Shown here piece after piece: positions 8,869 to 18,006 of a stretch of 64,000 bases of DNA. A program made the translations under genes and the position numbers. The notes beneath the pieces are model-generated. The model ran no database searches. It saw only the letters and a list, made by a program, of their open reading frames with translations, and had not been told where the DNA came from. Origin of the DNA: Paraburkholderia fungorum (GTDB lineage: Bacteria; Pseudomonadota; Gammaproteobacteria; Burkholderiales; Burkholderiaceae); assembly GCF_902833645.1 (NCBI RefSeq), contig NZ_CADFGE010000003.1, positions 434,001 through 498,000 on the forward strand. Reading direction: 5' to 3'. Within the stretch, counting starts at the first letter, position 1. Each line of letters begins with the position of its first letter.

Positions 8869-10410
8869 GTGAAAGTATTGAAGACACAGATTGCTGCAAG
8901 CATTTTCTCGATCGTCTCAGCAACGATGCTGGCTCAACCCGCGTACGCTGTGGATATGACCCAGGATAGCGGGTCACCGGTCGGCGACAACCAGAACTCC
9001 CAGACTGCCGGCCCCGAAGGTCCGGTTCTTTTGCAGGACTCCCATCTTATTGAGAAGTTGCAGCGCTTCGACCGCGAGCGCATACCCGAGCGCGTCGTGC
9101 ATGCGCGGGGCACGGGCATCTTTGGCGAATTCGTGCCCACCACGGACATCAGCGCCCTGACCACTGCCCAGGTGTTCAAGCCTGGATCGAAGACCCCGGT
9201 GTTCGTTCGATTCTCGACAGTGATGGGCTATCGCGGCTCGCCCGAGCAGGCACGAGACCCGCGTGGTTTCGCTATCAAGTTCTACACGCAGCAAGGGAAC
9301 TGGGACATGGTCGGCATCAACTGGCCGATCTTCTTCATTCGCGACGCCATCAAGTTTCCTGACTTTGTGCATGCGAACAAACCATCGGCAGTGACCGGCG
9401 TCCAGGATCCGAATCTGGCGTTCGACTTTTTCGCCCATACGCCCGAAGCAACCAACATGCTCACGCACCTCTACACAGACGAGGGCATGCCGGATTCGTA
9501 TCGCCACATGGACGGCTACGGCGTGCACGCCTTCAAGTTCGTCAACGCGAAAGGTGAAGTTCACTACGTCAAGTTTCACTGGAAGAGCCGCCAGGGTATC
9601 CAGGGCATTCGCCCCCAGGATATCCCGCATTCGATCGGCGCGGACTGGAATCTGATGACCAATGACCTCTACAACTCGGTCAAGGCACATTCATACCCGC
9701 AGTGGGACCTTTACATCCAGGTCCTCTCGCCGAAGGATCTGGACAAGTTCGATTTCGATCCGCTGGATGACACGAAGGTATGGCCCACCTCCATCCCCGA
9801 ACAGAAGGTGGGCACAATGACGCTCAACCGCGTTCCGGATAACTATTTCGAGTCCACGGAAGAATCGGCATTCGCGCCGTCGCGGCTCGTGCCCGGGATC
9901 GAGCCTTCAGAGGACCGAATGCTGCAGGGCCGCCTGTTCGCCTATGCCGACACGCAGATGTATCGCCTCGGCCCAAACTACAACCAGTTGCCGATCAACC
10001 GCCCCATCGTCCCGGTCTACAACAACAACCAGGACGGTCTCATGAACGAGGGAGATCGAAAAGGCGAGGTGAACTACGAGCCATCCGGAATCGCCGAAAT
10101 CGCACAGCAGGATACGTACAAGTCCGTGCAGACGCCGCTGCAGGGAACGACCCAGCAAAAAGCGATTCACAAAACGCTCGACTTCCGTCAGGCCGGCGAG
10201 TACTACCGCACGCTGTCCGAGGCTGACAAGGCGGATCTGATCACGTCGCTCTCGGGCGACCTTGGCCGCGTAACCAACGACGCGAACAAGTACACGATGC
10301 TCTCGTACTTCTATAAAGCCGACACCGACTATGGCACCCGCCTCGCGCGGGCGATACACGCGGATGTCGCGCGCGTGCAGGATGCGGCGGCACACCTCAG
10401 CGACAACTAA
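8869..10410 (+). CDS. katB: Exported monofunctional haem catalase (KatB type)
   Basis: 513 residues. It converts hydrogen peroxide to water and oxygen, and the signal peptide (hydrophobic core, cleavage after AYA near residue 27) places it in the periplasm. Catalytic His78 lies in RVVHARGTG and Asn151 in GINWP; the haem-ligating Tyr359 and its Arg355 lie in RLFAYADTQ. Size and signal match the small-subunit KatB group of Pseudomonas. The ankyrin gene that accompanies katB in Pseudomonas follows 66 bases later. An OxyR-like site upstream suggests peroxide induction. Confidence 0.95.
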   Translation: MKVLKTQIAASIFSIVSATMLAQPAYAVDMTQDSGSPVGDNQNSQTAGPEGPVLLQDSHLIEKLQRFDRERIPERVVHARGTGIFGEFVPTTDISALTTAQVFKPGSKTPVFVRFSTVMGYRGSPEQARDPRGFAIKFYTQQGNWDMVGINWPIFFIRDAIKFPDFVHANKPSAVTGVQDPNLAFDFFAHTPEATNMLTHLYTDEGMPDSYRHMDGYGVHAFKFVNAKGEVHYVKFHWKSRQGIQGIRPQDIPHSIGADWNLMTNDLYNSVKAHSYPQWDLYIQVLSPKDLDKFDFDPLDDTKVWPTSIPEQKVGTMTLNRVPDNYFESTEESAFAPSRLVPGIEPSEDRMLQGRLFAYADTQMYRLGPNYNQLPINRPIVPVYNNNQDGLMNEGDRKGEVNYEPSGIAEIAQQDTYKSVQTPLQGTTQQKAIHKTLDFRQAGEYYRTLSEADKADLITSLSGDLGRVTNDANKYTMLSYFYKADTDYGTRLARAIHADVARVQDAAAHLSDN

Positions 10411-10416
10411 CGCACG

Positions 10417-10442
10417 CGGGGGCCTGCCGAGACAAGCCCCCG
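10417..10442 (+). other. Hairpin between catalase and ankyrin genes
   Basis: CGGGGGC and GCCCCCG arms, 7 bp each, around a 12-base loop, without a T-run. It may stabilise the catalase message or partly uncouple the ankyrin gene rather than end transcription. Confidence 0.5.
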
Positions 10443-10476
10443 TCCGATTGAATCAGATTCCTTGCGGAGAAATGCA

Positions 10477-11088
10477 ATGCGATGTTCATCTGCTACCCGG
10501 CGCCTTGTTCGGACCGTGGCGGCAACCGCCCTCAGCGCAATGGTCACGGCGAGTTGTGCGCATGTGTATCAGTCGGGCGCCTATTCGGCCGTGACGGCCA
10601 CACCGAGTTACACCGAAGACTGGTTTGCCGCGGCGCGTGCGGGGCGCACGGATATTGTTCAGGCGTTGATCGATGCCCATTTCCCGCTCGAGACAACCAC
10701 GCCCGAAGGTTATACCGCGCTGATCCTTAGCGCATACGACAATCACCCGGAGACCTTGAAGGCGCTCCTTTCTGCGGACGCCAACGCCTGTGCGGCCGAC
10801 CGGCACGGCAATACGGCGCTGATGGGGGCGCTCTTCAAAGGCGAGACGAATATTGCAAAGATGTTGCTCGACACGCATTGCGACATCGATCAAACCAATA
10901 ACGCGGGGGAAACGGCATTGTCGTTTGCCGCGCTATTCGGCCGACTCGATATGATTCCGGTACTCGTCGCACACGGCGCCAACGCGAATCATGTCGACGC
11001 GCGCGGCGGGACCGCGCTGCAAATGGCGATCGCACAACACAATCCGGCTGCTGAGCAAGCGCTACGCCGAGTCGGCGCGACACACTGA
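10477..11088 (+). CDS. ankB: Exported ankyrin-repeat protein (AnkB type)
   Basis: 203 residues from the ATG at 10477, preceded by GGAGA with a spacing of 6. An upstream in-frame TTG would include the ribosome site, so I reject it. A basic n-region and hydrophobic stretch end in TASCAHVY. The Cys could be a lipobox cysteine, but the -3 residue is Thr, so plain export is also possible. Four to five ankyrin repeats follow (for example TPEGYTALILSAYDNH and HGNTALMGALFKGE). In Pseudomonas, AnkB acts with KatB and is needed for full catalase activity; the shared compartment and tandem order here fit that. Confidence 0.85.
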   Translation: MRCSSATRRLVRTVAATALSAMVTASCAHVYQSGAYSAVTATPSYTEDWFAAARAGRTDIVQALIDAHFPLETTTPEGYTALILSAYDNHPETLKALLSADANACAADRHGNTALMGALFKGETNIAKMLLDTHCDIDQTNNAGETALSFAALFGRLDMIPVLVAHGANANHVDARGGTALQMAIAQHNPAAEQALRRVGATH

Positions 11089-11094
11089 GACCTG

Positions 11095-11125
11095 GGCGAT
11101 GCGCCGCATTTCACGGCGCATCGCC
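11095..11125. terminator. Strong hairpin between convergent genes
   Basis: A perfect 12-bp stem (GGCGATGCGCCG with its complement) around a 7-base loop, followed by TATTAG. It lies between the ankyrin gene (rightward) and the molybdopterin subunit gene (leftward) and could serve either direction. Confidence 0.75.
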
Positions 11126-11188
11126 TATTAGCAGAACAGGTGATCGCGACACCGCACAAGCTCGCCTCCCCATCCGGCCATTCGCCGA

Positions 11189-13453
11189 TCACGCCCGCTT
11201 CAGGAGCGCGCTATCGACCGGCAACGCCCGAACCCGCGTGCCGACAGCATTGGAGATCGCGTTGCAGATCGCGGCCATGGTCGGCGGCACACCCGGTTCG
11301 CCGACACCGCCGGGCGGCGCAGCGCTCGGCACGATATACACGTGAGTTTCCGGCACGGAGTCGATCCGGGCGACACGATAGTCTGTGAAGTTCGACTGAT
11401 CGGCTGCGCCGCTACTGAACGTCAGTTCGCTGTATAGCGTATTGCCGAGTGCCATGACCACCGCGCCCTCGAACTGCGCGATCACGCGATCGGGATTCAC
11501 GATACGTCCGCAGTCGATTGCCAGATCGACACGCGTCACGCGCACCGAGCCATCGTCGGCCACCTGCACCTGCGCGACTGCGGCGACGTACGTCAGAAAG
11601 CTGCGGTGAACGGCGATACCCCGCCCATGACGAGCCGGCAACGCGGCGGACCAGTTCGACCGCACCGCCGCCGCGCGGACCACTGCGGCAAAGCGCGCGG
11701 TATCGATCGGATACTCGTCGATCGACGCGCCGTAGTTCGGATAGTCCACTCCCAGCGCATGCAGATCGACATGGCGCGGACTGCCCAGTAGCGCGAGCAA
11801 ATGCTGCACCGGATCCTGGCCTGCAGCAGCGGCGAGTTCGTCGACGAACGAGCCTTGCGCGAAGCCGTGCGGAATGTTGTACACCGAGCGATACCAACCG
11901 ATACGTGTATGCGCCTGCGCCGCCCCGTTTTCGCACTGCACGTTGGCGACCTCATAGGGCATGTCGGTCACACCCTGCCCCAGTTCGCCCGCCGAACCAT
12001 AGACCACATCTGGTGTGAACGTCGAACCGATCGAGGGGAACACGCTCCGGTGCAACCACGCAATCGTCCTGCCCTGCGCGTCGAGTCCGCCTTCCATGTG
12101 CTGCGCGCACACCGCATGGAAGTAGTCGTTACGTATGTCGTCCTCGCGCGTCCACGTCAGCTTGACGGGTGCACCGACTTCGCGCGCCAGGAACGCGGCC
12201 TCGGCCACATAGTCCGGTTTCGACTTGCGGCCGAAGCCGCCGCCGAGCAACGTGACGTTGATCGTCACAGCCTGCTCTTGCAGGCCGAGCACCTGTGCGA
12301 CGGTCGTGCGCGCTTGCTGCGGATTTTGCGTCGCGGTCCAGACCTCGACTGCGCCGTTTGCAAACGATGCAGTCGCAGCGAGCGGCTCCATCGTCGCATG
12401 CGCCAGATGGGGCACATAATAGTCTGCCGATACGTGTTTTGCAGCGTTTTTCAACGTGCCTGCGGTATCTCCATTGTTGCGCACGACCTTCCCGGGCTGC
12501 CGCGCGGTGTCTTCAAGCGCCTTGCGATACGCCCCGCTATCGTACGTGCCGTTCGGCCCGAGGTTCCATTCGAGCTTCAGCTTCTGGCGCCCTTGCATGG
12601 CGGCCCACGTGTTGGTCGCGATCACCGCGACGCCGCCGAGCGGCTGGAAGCCTGCGGGTAGCGGCGCGGCAGGAATGCGCACCACGCGAAGCACGCCCGG
12701 CACCTTCGTCGCTTCAGTCGAGTCGACGCTTTTGAGTGTTGCACCATACACAGGCGACCGTTCGACCGACGCATACGTCATACCGGGCAACACGACATCG
12801 ATGCCGTACGTCGCGCGGCCATGAACGATATCGTCGAGATCGACGATCGGCAGCGACTTGCCGATATAGCGCCACAGGTCCTCACTTTTCAACTGCAGCG
12901 TGTCGCGGCCGGGCACCGGCAGATGTGAGGCTGCCTGCGCGAGCGCGCCGTATGACAGGCGCCGCCCGCTCGCCGGATGCACCACGTGGCCGGGCTCGGT
13001 CCGGCAACTCGCCGGGCTGACGCGCCATTTCGAAGCGGCGGCGGCCACCAGCATCTGCCGCGCGGAACCGCCTGCCTCGCGCAGTGGCTGGAAGAACTGG
13101 CGGATACTGCGCGAGCCATCGGTATTCTGGTCGCCGTACTTCGCATCGCCTTGCGCCTGCACCACCTTGACGGTGTTCCAGTCGGCGTCGAGTTCGTCGG
13201 CGAGGATCATCGCGAGGCTGGTGCGGATGCCGGTGCCCATCTCGGAACGATGCACAACCAGCACGATCTCACCAGTCGGCGCGACCGACACATAGACGTT
13301 CGGCGCAAACACTGTTTTGACGCTGCTTGCCGAGGCGAGCGGGCTTGCCGCAAACGCCGTTGCTGTGCCGCCGACATACAGGCCGAGCACCACCCCGCCT
13401 GCCAGGGTGCCCTTCAGTACCCGGCGCCGGCTCAGATTGACGATCTCGCTCAT
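11189..13453 (-). CDS. Molybdopterin-binding subunit of an IorB-type oxidoreductase
   Basis: 754 residues from the ATG at 13453. A Tat signal (SRRRVLKGTLAGG) begins near residue 8, so the complex works in the periplasm. The body matches isoquinoline 1-oxidoreductase beta or aldehyde dehydrogenase large subunits: SEMGTGIRTSLAMILADELDAD, the GGGFGRK loop, and the catalytic-Glu block GVGEPGVPP near the C-terminus. It hydroxylates an aldehyde or N-heterocycle and passes electrons to the 2Fe-2S subunit. Start and preceding stop overlap (TAATG), showing coupling. Together with the aldo/keto reductase upstream, an aldehyde substrate is more likely than isoquinoline. Confidence 0.9.
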   Translation of the reverse strand: MSEIVNLSRRRVLKGTLAGGVVLGLYVGGTATAFAASPLASASSVKTVFAPNVYVSVAPTGEIVLVVHRSEMGTGIRTSLAMILADELDADWNTVKVVQAQGDAKYGDQNTDGSRSIRQFFQPLREAGGSARQMLVAAAASKWRVSPASCRTEPGHVVHPASGRRLSYGALAQAASHLPVPGRDTLQLKSEDLWRYIGKSLPIVDLDDIVHGRATYGIDVVLPGMTYASVERSPVYGATLKSVDSTEATKVPGVLRVVRIPAAPLPAGFQPLGGVAVIATNTWAAMQGRQKLKLEWNLGPNGTYDSGAYRKALEDTARQPGKVVRNNGDTAGTLKNAAKHVSADYYVPHLAHATMEPLAATASFANGAVEVWTATQNPQQARTTVAQVLGLQEQAVTINVTLLGGGFGRKSKPDYVAEAAFLAREVGAPVKLTWTREDDIRNDYFHAVCAQHMEGGLDAQGRTIAWLHRSVFPSIGSTFTPDVVYGSAGELGQGVTDMPYEVANVQCENGAAQAHTRIGWYRSVYNIPHGFAQGSFVDELAAAAGQDPVQHLLALLGSPRHVDLHALGVDYPNYGASIDEYPIDTARFAAVVRAAAVRSNWSAALPARHGRGIAVHRSFLTYVAAVAQVQVADDGSVRVTRVDLAIDCGRIVNPDRVIAQFEGAVVMALGNTLYSELTFSSGAADQSNFTDYRVARIDSVPETHVYIVPSAAPPGGVGEPGVPPTMAAICNAISNAVGTRVRALPVDSALLKRA

Positions 13454-13902
13454 TACGCCTGCTCCGCTGCGGCCTTGATGGCAACCTTGATGCGTTGATA
13501 GGTGCCGCAGCGGCAGACATTGCCGGACATCGCTTCGACGATCTGCTCGTCGCTCGGCTTCGGCGTCTGTTTGAGCAGCGACGCAGCCTGCATCATCTGG
13601 CCAGGTTGGCAGTAGCCGCACTGCGGAACATTCGCGGCTTTCCACGCTCGCTGCACGGGATGCTCGCCGCCGTTCCCCAAGCCTTCGATCGTCGTCACGG
13701 GCTTGCCTTGTGCGTCCGCCAGCGACGTAACACACGAGCGCACCGCCACGCCATCCAGATGTACGGTGCACGCGCCGCATGCACCTACGCCGCAGCCGAA
13801 CTTGGTGCCATGCAGCCCCAGCAGGTCACGTACCGCCCATAGCAAGGGCATGTTCGCGTCGGCGTCGACGTTGTGATGAACGCCATTCACAATCAGTTCC
13901 AT
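13453..13902 (-). CDS. 2Fe-2S subunit of the molybdenum hydroxylase (IorA type)
   Basis: 149 residues from the ATG at 13902 with AAGGAG seven bases upstream. Both clusters are visible: a plant-ferredoxin-like set (CGVGACGAC plus the Cys in RSCVTSL) and the C-terminal set (CGYCQPG and CRCGTY). It relays electrons from the molybdopterin site. It has no signal of its own, so it is probably exported by hitch-hiking with the Tat-bearing large subunit. A longer upstream extension lacks family similarity. It lies between the HiPIP gene and the large subunit. Confidence 0.92.
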   Translation of the reverse strand: MELIVNGVHHNVDADANMPLLWAVRDLLGLHGTKFGCGVGACGACTVHLDGVAVRSCVTSLADAQGKPVTTIEGLGNGGEHPVQRAWKAANVPQCGYCQPGQMMQAASLLKQTPKPSDEQIVEAMSGNVCRCGTYQRIKVAIKAAAEQA

Positions 13903-13978
13903 CGGTTCACTCCTTGTTTGTCGACGCGCGTCACACTCGCGGGCGCTGCCTCGCGATCGCCTTACCTGCGCACGCCGT

Positions 13979-14290
13979 TCATGCTCTGGCCTGATAGGCC
14001 TTGCACCATCCGGCGCCACTCACCTGCTTCGCGCCGAACAGCGCGCAGAGCGCGTTGGCGTCAGCTGGCTTGCCCTGGTAGAACTGGCAGTTCGCGCAGC
14101 GCTGGTTGTCGCTGAAATGCGGATATTTCGTGCGGTCGACCTGGTTTGCATTGGCCTTGTACCCGAGCGCCTGCGCAGCGGGATCGCTCTCCTGAAGCTG
14201 AGAAGGCGCCGCCCACGCGTAGCGACCGGTGATCGCGAGCGCTGTGGCGCCGATTGAATGGATCAGGAAGGTGCGTCGATGGGTTCGCAT
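13979..14290 (-). CDS. High-potential iron-sulfur protein (HiPIP)
   Basis: 103 residues. A Tat-type leader ([18 protein letters not shown]) ends near AWA, then a small mature protein with the HiPIP pattern: CANCQFY, ALCALFG and GWCKAY supply four Cys for one 4Fe-4S cluster. It is a periplasmic single-electron carrier. The ATG at 14290 is chosen; a GTG four codons earlier is possible. The gene sits between the aldo/keto reductase and the 2Fe-2S subunit of the molybdenum hydroxylase, so it is a natural candidate for that enzyme's electron acceptor in place of the cytochrome often used. Confidence 0.9.
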   Translation of the reverse strand: MRTHRRTFLIHSIGATALAITGRYAWAAPSQLQESDPAAQALGYKANANQVDRTKYPHFSDNQRCANCQFYQGKPADANALCALFGAKQVSGAGWCKAYQARA

Positions 14291-14306
14291 GTCGGATGGC
14301 ACCTCG

Positions 14307-15305
14307 TCAGGCTAACTGCACGCGGCGCGGCGGCGCCATAAACTCCGGCCCAATGGGGTCCTTGACGAACTGCGCGACAATCGCGTCGATCTGCTCGAAG
14401 GCCTTCTCGTCGAGGCGCCAGCCGAACACGTCTTCAATCCCGTCGAGTTGCGCCGGACGACGCGCACCCCACAGCGCGATCGTCGGGCCGCGATCGAGCA
14501 CCCAGCGCACCGCCAGCGCGAGCACCGACTTGTCGAAGTTCTCGCGTGCGAACACGTCCAGTGCTTTCACCGCCGCGACGTACTGCTCGCGACGCGGCTC
14601 GCAAAACTTCGGGTCGCGCTGGCGCAGATCGTCGCCCTCGAAGCGCGTGTCGACGCCGATGCGCCCGGCCAGCAGCCCGCGACAGAGCGCCCCATAGGCA
14701 AGCGCGACAAGCCCATGCTGTTTTGCATACGGCAGCACGTCACGGTCGATATCGCGCTCGAACAGGTTGTACGGCGGTTGCGTGGCCGACAGCGGCGCCA
14801 CACGCCGGAACGCGTCCATTTGCGCAGGCGAGAAGTTGCTGACGCCCAGCGCCAGCACCTTGCCCTCCTTGCGCAGATCGTCGAGCACCGCAGCGGTCTG
14901 TTCGATCGGTACCAACGGGTCGGGCCAATGAACCTGATACAGATCGATGTAATCTGTCCGCAAGCGCCGCAGCGTATCCTCTACTTCCTGACGAATGCGC
15001 ACCGGTGACGAGTTGCGGAACACCGCGCCATCCTGCCATTCCAAAGCGACCTTGGTCGCGATGACCGCCTTGTGCCGATAACCATCGGCCAGCGCTTTGC
15101 CGACAATCTCCTCCGAAGCGCCGAAGCCATACACTGGCGCGGTGTCGATCAGATTGACACCGCTATCGAGCGCCCGGCGGATTACCGCGATCGAGTCTTT
15201 CTCATCGGTGCCGCCCCACATCCAGCCGCCGATCGCCCAGGTACCGAGGCCGATGCGGGAGACGGGAGTCGTTAAACCTTCAATTGCGATTGTTTCGATA
15301 GTCAT
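14307..15305 (-). CDS. Aldo/keto reductase
   Basis: 332 residues from the ATG at 15305, with AGAGAG about 7 bases upstream. It is an (alpha/beta)8 NADPH-dependent carbonyl reductase: NLIDTAPVYGFGASEEIVGKAL supplies the catalytic Asp and Tyr, ATKVAL the Lys, QVHWPDP the His. A typical SNFSPAQ block follows. It begins the operon HiPIP, 2Fe-2S subunit, molybdopterin subunit, and is divergent from an HxlR regulator 157 bases away. It may reduce the aldehyde that the hydroxylase would oxidise. A nine-codon relic of a related gene lies at 24873-24899. Confidence 0.92.
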   Translation of the reverse strand: MTIETIAIEGLTTPVSRIGLGTWAIGGWMWGGTDEKDSIAVIRRALDSGVNLIDTAPVYGFGASEEIVGKALADGYRHKAVIATKVALEWQDGAVFRNSSPVRIRQEVEDTLRRLRTDYIDLYQVHWPDPLVPIEQTAAVLDDLRKEGKVLALGVSNFSPAQMDAFRRVAPLSATQPPYNLFERDIDRDVLPYAKQHGLVALAYGALCRGLLAGRIGVDTRFEGDDLRQRDPKFCEPRREQYVAAVKALDVFARENFDKSVLALAVRWVLDRGPTIALWGARRPAQLDGIEDVFGWRLDEKAFEQIDAIVAQFVKDPIGPEFMAPPRRVQLA

Positions 15306-15462
15306 GTGAAGCTCTCTAATCAATGCACTACGTAAGGCACCACATCCGGGTCGAGTGCGATCTGACAAATGGCGGCGCGCCCCGCGGACGGGCAAGCGAG
15401 CCGATTATTTCAGCGGCATCCGGCGATCACAAGAAGGCACCTGACGGTTTCATACTTTCCCC

Positions 15463-15897
15463 ATGGAAACTAATTGCTACGACAGCGCTTACGCGCAAGA
15501 CAACCCGCAGAAAAAAACCGACGACCTGGCGCGGAACATCATCGAGCAGATCGCGGACAAGTGGACCATCCTCGTCATCGATGCACTCGGCACGCATGGC
15601 GAGATGCGTTTTTCGCGTCTGCGCGAAGTGGTGGAGGGTGTGAGCCAAAAGATGCTCACCAAGACACTGCGGCAACTCGAGCGTGACGGCCTCGTTACAC
15701 GCTACGTGCATCCGGTGATCCCGCCGCGGGTCGACTATCAGCTAACGCCACTGGGGCGCAGCCTGCTCGACAAGATCTGCGGAATCTGGGACTGGGTCGA
15801 AATCCATATGGGTGAAATGGAATCAGCGCGACGCGAGTTCGATCGAGGCGAAAAGCGGGTCGATTACCTGCGTCCGCGTGACGCACCCAGCGCCTAG
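15463..15897 (+). CDS. HxlR-family regulator, copy 1
   Basis: 144 residues with a winged helix: IADKWTILVIDALG, RFSRLREVVEGVSQKMLTKTLRQLE, then the wing VIPPRVDYQLTPLG. HxlR proteins such as YodB, HypR and QorR sense aldehydes, quinones or disulfide stress, often through one N-terminal Cys; here Cys5 is a candidate. It is divergent from the aldo/keto reductase operon and probably controls it. It shares about 111 of 144 residues by my alignment with the copy at 25040. Confidence 0.92.
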   Translation: METNCYDSAYAQDNPQKKTDDLARNIIEQIADKWTILVIDALGTHGEMRFSRLREVVEGVSQKMLTKTLRQLERDGLVTRYVHPVIPPRVDYQLTPLGRSLLDKICGIWDWVEIHMGEMESARREFDRGEKRVDYLRPRDAPSA

Positions 15898-15973
15898 CGT
15901 CGCCGCCTTCATGCGAAGCCGAAGCTGACCGCCGCTGTCGAGCCGCCAGCAAGACCGCGAGAAATTACCCATA

Positions 15974-15985
15974 ATTGCGCGCAAT
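15974..15985. promoter_or_regulatory. 12-bp palindrome before an MFS gene
   Basis: ATTGCGCGCAAT is a perfect palindrome 25 bases before the ATG at 16011. The position, just upstream of the ribosome-binding site, suits a repressor site. Confidence 0.35.
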
Positions 15986-16010
15986 CTTCGAGCAACCGTT
16001 GGGACGTTTC

Positions 16011-17228
16011 ATGAAAACAGCTTCTGGCGCACCGCAATCCCCGATCGCATTTCTGGCCGTCGCGCTGGCGTTCGCGATCAACATGATGGGTACGACGCTA
16101 CCGACATCAATTTATCGGTACTACCAACTGCAGTTCGGTTTTTCGCCAACCGTCATCACCGTGATCTACGCCTCGTATGCAGCCGGGGTGCTGGGCGCAC
16201 TACTGTTGATCGGCAACTGGTCCGATCAGCTGGGCCGTCGTCGCATGCTGCTGGCGGGTCTGTGTGCGTCGGCCGCCTCGGCGCTGACGTTCCTGCTCAG
16301 CGACGGACTAGCGCTTCTGATGCTGGGCCGCCTGCTGTCGGGAATCTCTGCCGGCATCTTCACAGGAACCGCCACCGTCGCCGTGATCGAGCTCGCGCCA
16401 CCCGCGTGGCGCGGCAAAGCCATGCTCGCGGCCACGGCGTCCAATATGCTCGGGCTGGGTTGCGGTCCTTTGCTAAGCGGCATCCTCGTCGAACTATTTC
16501 GCAGGCCGATGCAGTTGCCCTATGTGGTGCATCTGGCGCTTGTCGGCGTCGCCGCACTCGCCGTTTTCAGCGTGCCGGAGACTGCCACGACTCCCCCGCG
16601 GGTAAAGCTCGGCATCCAGAAAATTTCGCTTCCAGCCGAGGTACGCCGTGCGTTCATCCCCGCCGCGCTGGCCGGGTTTGCCGGTTTTGTCGTGGTGGGA
16701 TTCTTCGCTGCGGTCGCCCCTCAACTGATTCGGGGCGTGCTCGGCTTTCACAGCGGCATCGTGACCGGATCCATTGTGTTCCTGCTGTTCGCGTGCTCCG
16801 CCCTCGGACAGATCGTGCAGACGATCATTGCTGCCCGGTGGCGGCAAGCGGCCGGCTGCATCGGACTCGTCGTGGGGCTGATGTGTGTCGGTCTGTGCGT
16901 GCCGGAGCGCTCGCTCGGCGCGCTTTTAATCGGCACCGCTCTCGCGGGAATCGGGCAAGGCATCAGCTTCCGAGCGGGGTTAGGCGAGATCGCGTCCGCG
17001 GCGCCTGCGCACCGGCGAGCGGAAGTCACGTCCAGCTTTTTCGTGGTGCTCTATGTGGCGATTTCGCTCCCCGTGATCGGCCTTGGCATCGCCGTGCAAC
17101 TCGCCGACATTCAACGCGCGACGCTGCTCTTTGTCGGCCTGACGATCGTCCTTGTTCTCATCGCGCTGCTCCTGCTGATACGCGGACAGGTGAAGCGGGA
17201 ACGGGACGCCGCAGCAATCGGTGACTGA
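16011..17228 (+). CDS. MFS transporter
   Basis: 405 residues with about 12 predicted membrane helices. The loop 2-3 motif GNWSDQLGRRR of the major facilitator superfamily is present. I start at ATG 16011 (GGGAC upstream) rather than at a TTG 36 bases earlier inside the palindrome. The gene is convergent with the TetR gene at 17274 and follows HxlR copy 1 by 113 bases. Efflux of a small organic compound is likely, but the substrate is unknown. Confidence 0.85.
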   Translation: MKTASGAPQSPIAFLAVALAFAINMMGTTLPTSIYRYYQLQFGFSPTVITVIYASYAAGVLGALLLIGNWSDQLGRRRMLLAGLCASAASALTFLLSDGLALLMLGRLLSGISAGIFTGTATVAVIELAPPAWRGKAMLAATASNMLGLGCGPLLSGILVELFRRPMQLPYVVHLALVGVAALAVFSVPETATTPPRVKLGIQKISLPAEVRRAFIPAALAGFAGFVVVGFFAAVAPQLIRGVLGFHSGIVTGSIVFLLFACSALGQIVQTIIAARWRQAAGCIGLVVGLMCVGLCVPERSLGALLIGTALAGIGQGISFRAGLGEIASAAPAHRRAEVTSSFFVVLYVAISLPVIGLGIAVQLADIQRATLLFVGLTIVLVLIALLLLIRGQVKRERDAAAIGD

Positions 17229-17273
17229 GCACGACGCTCTTCCGCGCGAGGCGAGGCCGCCGGCACATCACGC

Positions 17274-17978
17274 TCAGGCGCTTTCCAGGGCCGGCAGCAG
17301 CGCCGGCGCACTCGTGAGGAAGGCGCGCACGTGCATCGCAATCACCGCGTCGCTAGGCGTGGTGTTGTCGTTCGAATAGATACGGCGGCGAATTGCAAGG
17401 TGGGATACCGCGCCGTGCAGCAGCCAGCCGACCTCGGTCAGATGAGCCGGATCGGCCGGTACGCCGCGTCCCAATTCGTGCGCCGTCTCAGTGACGATGA
17501 TCTCGAGCGCATGGGTCACAACGGCGTTCGTGTACGTCGGCGCCATTTGTAAGTCTTCAAGTGACGAGTAAAGGAACAGGCGAAGCCACTGCCGCGTCAG
17601 CAGCGTGTCGTAGTACTCGCGGTAAAAAGTATTCAGCCTGCTTTCAAGGGGCACACTGCGGTCTTTCAACTGAACAAACCACATCGCCTTGAAGGTTCCC
17701 ACAATCTCGCGCTTGTAAACTTCGTCGATCAACGCGGCCTTGCTAGGGAACAGGCTATACAGCAAACGTTGCGACACGCCGCAAGCCTCGGCAATCGCGC
17801 GCGTCTGCGCGTTCAGGCCGTGCTCGGCGAAATATTCGGCGGCCTTCTCCAGCACGCGCGCCTGACGCTCGGCACGCGGCAGACGCTGCGGTGCTTTCTT
17901 CATCGGCCGCCTGGTCGGCGCGCGACCCGCCGCGGTCTTGCTGCCCGGCTCTGCAACATCCTTGGATTTGGCCTTCAT
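17274..17978 (-). CDS. TetR-family repressor
   Basis: 234 residues. A basic N-terminal tail of about 35 residues rich in Lys, Arg and Pro precedes the HTH (TRAIAEACGVSQRLLYSLFPSK), with an all-helical ligand domain after it. GGGAG lies 6 bases before the ATG. It is divergent from the DHA2 carrier at 18210, and a near-perfect 24-base palindrome lies between them at 18007, so autoregulation and repression of the carrier are likely. Confidence 0.9.
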   Translation of the reverse strand: MKAKSKDVAEPGSKTAAGRAPTRRPMKKAPQRLPRAERQARVLEKAAEYFAEHGLNAQTRAIAEACGVSQRLLYSLFPSKAALIDEVYKREIVGTFKAMWFVQLKDRSVPLESRLNTFYREYYDTLLTRQWLRLFLYSSLEDLQMAPTYTNAVVTHALEIIVTETAHELGRGVPADPAHLTEVGWLLHGAVSHLAIRRRIYSNDNTTPSDAVIAMHVRAFLTSAPALLPALESA

Positions 17979-18006
17979 AACGCTCCCGTGTCCATCGATT
18001 TCTAAA

